A stretch of DNA of 64,000 nt, from NCBI GenBank assembly GCA_963773155.1, contig CAVZAB010000004.1:169117-233116 (forward strand), in the 5' to 3' direction. The notes under the pieces were generated by a model, which was not told the DNA's origin, searched no databases, and saw only the letters and a program-made list of their open reading frames with translations. Every line of letters starts with the position of its first letter. Position 1 is the stretch's first letter. A program made the position numbers and the translations under genes. This document shows, piece after piece, positions 62,978 to 64,000 of the stretch. Source of the stretch: CAVZAB01 sp963773155 (GTDB taxonomy: Bacteria; Pseudomonadota; Alphaproteobacteria; Rhizobiales; Beijerinckiaceae).

Positions 62978-63340
62978 TTAGTGATGACTATGCTTCGGGC
63001 CGAACGTCTTCAGGTAGGCGAGAACGTTCTCAAGGTCGCTGTCACCTGGAATTGCCCCATTCGGCTTGGTCAGGCCAACCTTGCCGAAGCGTGGCATAGC
63101 CTTCTTCAACTGTTTGCCCTCGTCATCGACGCCCGTAAGGACTGCCTTTTTGAAAACATCTGTTTCCCAATAAGCCGCATCGCCCGCAAGCTTCGCCCCA
63201 ACGCCTCCCTGGCCCTTATTGCCGTGACACCGCAGACAGTTGTCAACATAGAGCGTCTTGCCAGCATCGACGTCTTCAGCATGAGCAAATCCACTCACAG
63301 CTACGAACATGGCGGCGGCCACCATGCAGGCTCTTTTCAT
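62978..63340 (-). CDS. Class I cytochrome c
   Basis: A 120-residue secreted cytochrome with a signal peptide (KRACMVAAAMFVAVSGFAHA), the heme site NCLRCHGNKGQGG and the axial methionine in KKAMPRFGKVGL. The end (DLENVLAYLKTFGPKHSHH) has a His-rich tail. It probably shuttles electrons in the periplasm. The ATG at 63340 has GGGAG seven bases upstream; a farther start adds residues before the signal peptide. First gene of the minus-strand unit with copC remnant, copD and PCu(A)C; a perfect FNR-type box lies 81 bp upstream. Confidence 0.92.
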   Translation of the reverse strand: MKRACMVAAAMFVAVSGFAHAEDVDAGKTLYVDNCLRCHGNKGQGGVGAKLAGDAAYWETDVFKKAVLTGVDDEGKQLKKAMPRFGKVGLTKPNGAIPGDSDLENVLAYLKTFGPKHSHH

Positions 63341-63420
63341 GATACATCTCCCATGCTGCAGGCCTCTCAAAGAGGTCTATCCGAACAATCGAACAATTTC
63401 GCCCAAAAATGAGACCAGCC

Positions 63421-63434
63421 TTGATGTGGATCAA
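63421..63434. promoter_or_regulatory. Perfect FNR/FixK box upstream of cytochrome c
   Basis: TTGATGTGGATCAA is an exact TTGAT-N4-ATCAA inverted repeat, 81 bases before the cytochrome c ATG on the minus strand. The spacing suits activation at low oxygen by an FNR/FixK-type protein. Function is inferred from the consensus. Confidence 0.7.
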
Positions 63435-63801
63435 TTCGATCTGGCAGTGGCACTAACGGCGGCCCATAGGCGAACTACAGAAGCTCGACGGTGGACCTTG
63501 CGACGGGCCCATGGGTACCAACTAAACCGCACCCCGCAAAGCCTTGCCGGGGGCTCGTCCCCATTGCTCTTAGACGTGCCCTTAGACGGCCCCTGCATCA
63601 CTCGGCGGCGGCGGCATCCCAGCACCGCTGACCGATGTTGGCCTCGTCCGGCACCGTCGTGCGGTTGGGCGGGGGAAAACCGGCGAGCCCGAGGTTGCGG
63701 TTGGGCTTCACATTTTAGCGGCAAATCATAGGGGTTGATCTATCGCCACCGCTCTATCCGTTCTAGCTTGTCGGTTAGGGGAAGGATACGAGGGGCAGGC
63801 C
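63435..63801. other. Intergenic stretch
   Basis: About 370 bases between the FNR box and the last gene. Short frames on both strands are not supported. No repeats were seen. Confidence 0.4.
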
Positions 63802-64000
63802 ATGCGACGGATACTAGCTACGGCCTTGGTGGTCGTCGCGTTATGGACAGTCGATGCGAGGGCGCAGACGTTCACAACGATCGATTATCCCGGCGCAGTC
63901 GGGACCGAGCTGTTCGGCATCAATAAGAAGGGTCAGATCGTCGGGGAGTATGTCGATCCAAGTTCTCCAAATGTCGCCAAAAGCTTCCTCTATAGCGGAG
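63802..64000 (+). CDS. Secreted HAF-repeat protein (3' end beyond window)
   Basis: The first 66 codons: a signal peptide (MRRILATALVVVALWTVDAR, AQ) followed by TIDYPGAVGTELFGINKKG and QIVGEYVDPSSPNVAKSFLY, one unit of the HAF extracellular repeat (FDYPGA...GIN..G.IVG.Y...FLY.G). Such proteins form beta-propeller-like repeats and are exported; function unknown. The rest of the gene is outside the window. Confidence 0.8.
   Translation, partial: MRRILATALVVVALWTVDARAQTFTTIDYPGAVGTELFGINKKGQIVGEYVDPSSPNVAKSFLYSG

Overview
The window is high-GC alphaproteobacterial chromosome, most likely Hyphomicrobiales (Rhizobiales). The gene order points there: dnaK-dnaJ; divL followed by a tsaE-amgK fusion, murU, addB, addA and trxA; trpF-trpB-trpA-accD-folC; and aroA-cmk-rpsA-sppA-ihfB-lapA. 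A TIGR02300 (FYDLN acid) gene, an alphaproteobacterial-type RpoH promoter before dnaK and an AccD that lacks most of its zinc-finger cysteines agree with this. Family and genus cannot be fixed from the sequence alone.

Layout. (1) 1-7.4 kb is core: dnaJ (cut by the window edge), dnaK, a secreted protein, an Ada-like methyltransferase, a DUF2244 protein, nth, and ahcY behind a palindromic operator. (2) About 7.4-29.4 kb is an accessory, gene-poor and more AT-rich stretch. It holds a transglutaminase-like protease, a Crp/FNR regulator with a frameshifted head-to-head paralogue, many small stress or envelope proteins (holin-like, DUF883, DUF3309, CsbD), a cytochrome locus (b561-DHC fusion, SHP/DUF1924, DHC) next to a PepSY/two-component operon, and a hemerythrin-tailed P1B ATPase. 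At least eight broken genes lie in this stretch: Crp/FNR, AI-2E permease, cupin, SNF symporter, cytochrome b561, HlyD and arylsulfatase, plus a tRNA-like fragment. (3) 29.4-41.3 kb is core: divL, tsaE-amgK, murU, addB, addA, trxA, all on the plus strand and mostly overlapping. (4) 41.3-53.3 kb is core on the minus strand: folC, accD, trpA, trpB, trpF, an ornithine cyclodeaminase family gene, lapA, ihfB, sppA, rpsA, cmk, aroA. (5) 53.5-60.2 kb starts with a TIGR02300 gene and tRNA-Ala(GGC). A broken tyrosine integrase follows, then element debris: a helicase-like P-loop pseudogene carrying an IS256-family remnant, an unknown gene, and two serine-recombinase genes flanking a metallo-beta-lactamase-fold hydrolase. 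(6) 60.2-63.8 kb is metal and redox handling: a Zur-type box with a zinc-binding protein gene, a PCu(A)C copper chaperone, CopD, a tiny internally deleted copC, and a cytochrome c behind a perfect FNR-type box. A partial HAF-repeat secreted protein ends the window.

How it fits together. The accessory parts look like low-oxygen, redox and metal adaptation cargo under Crp/FNR-type and two-component control, much of it decaying. Essential aroA also carries an apparent one-base insertion, so some of the single-base frameshifts may be sequencing or assembly errors. The SNF symporter, HlyD, cytochrome b561 and helicase-like genes have several lesions each and are better explained as real decay. I saw no CRISPR array, no rRNA operon, and no system that I can firmly call undescribed. 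The most notable assemblies are the cytochrome/SHP locus with its adjacent two-component operon, the ATPase-hemerythrin fusion, and the copC deletion remnant.
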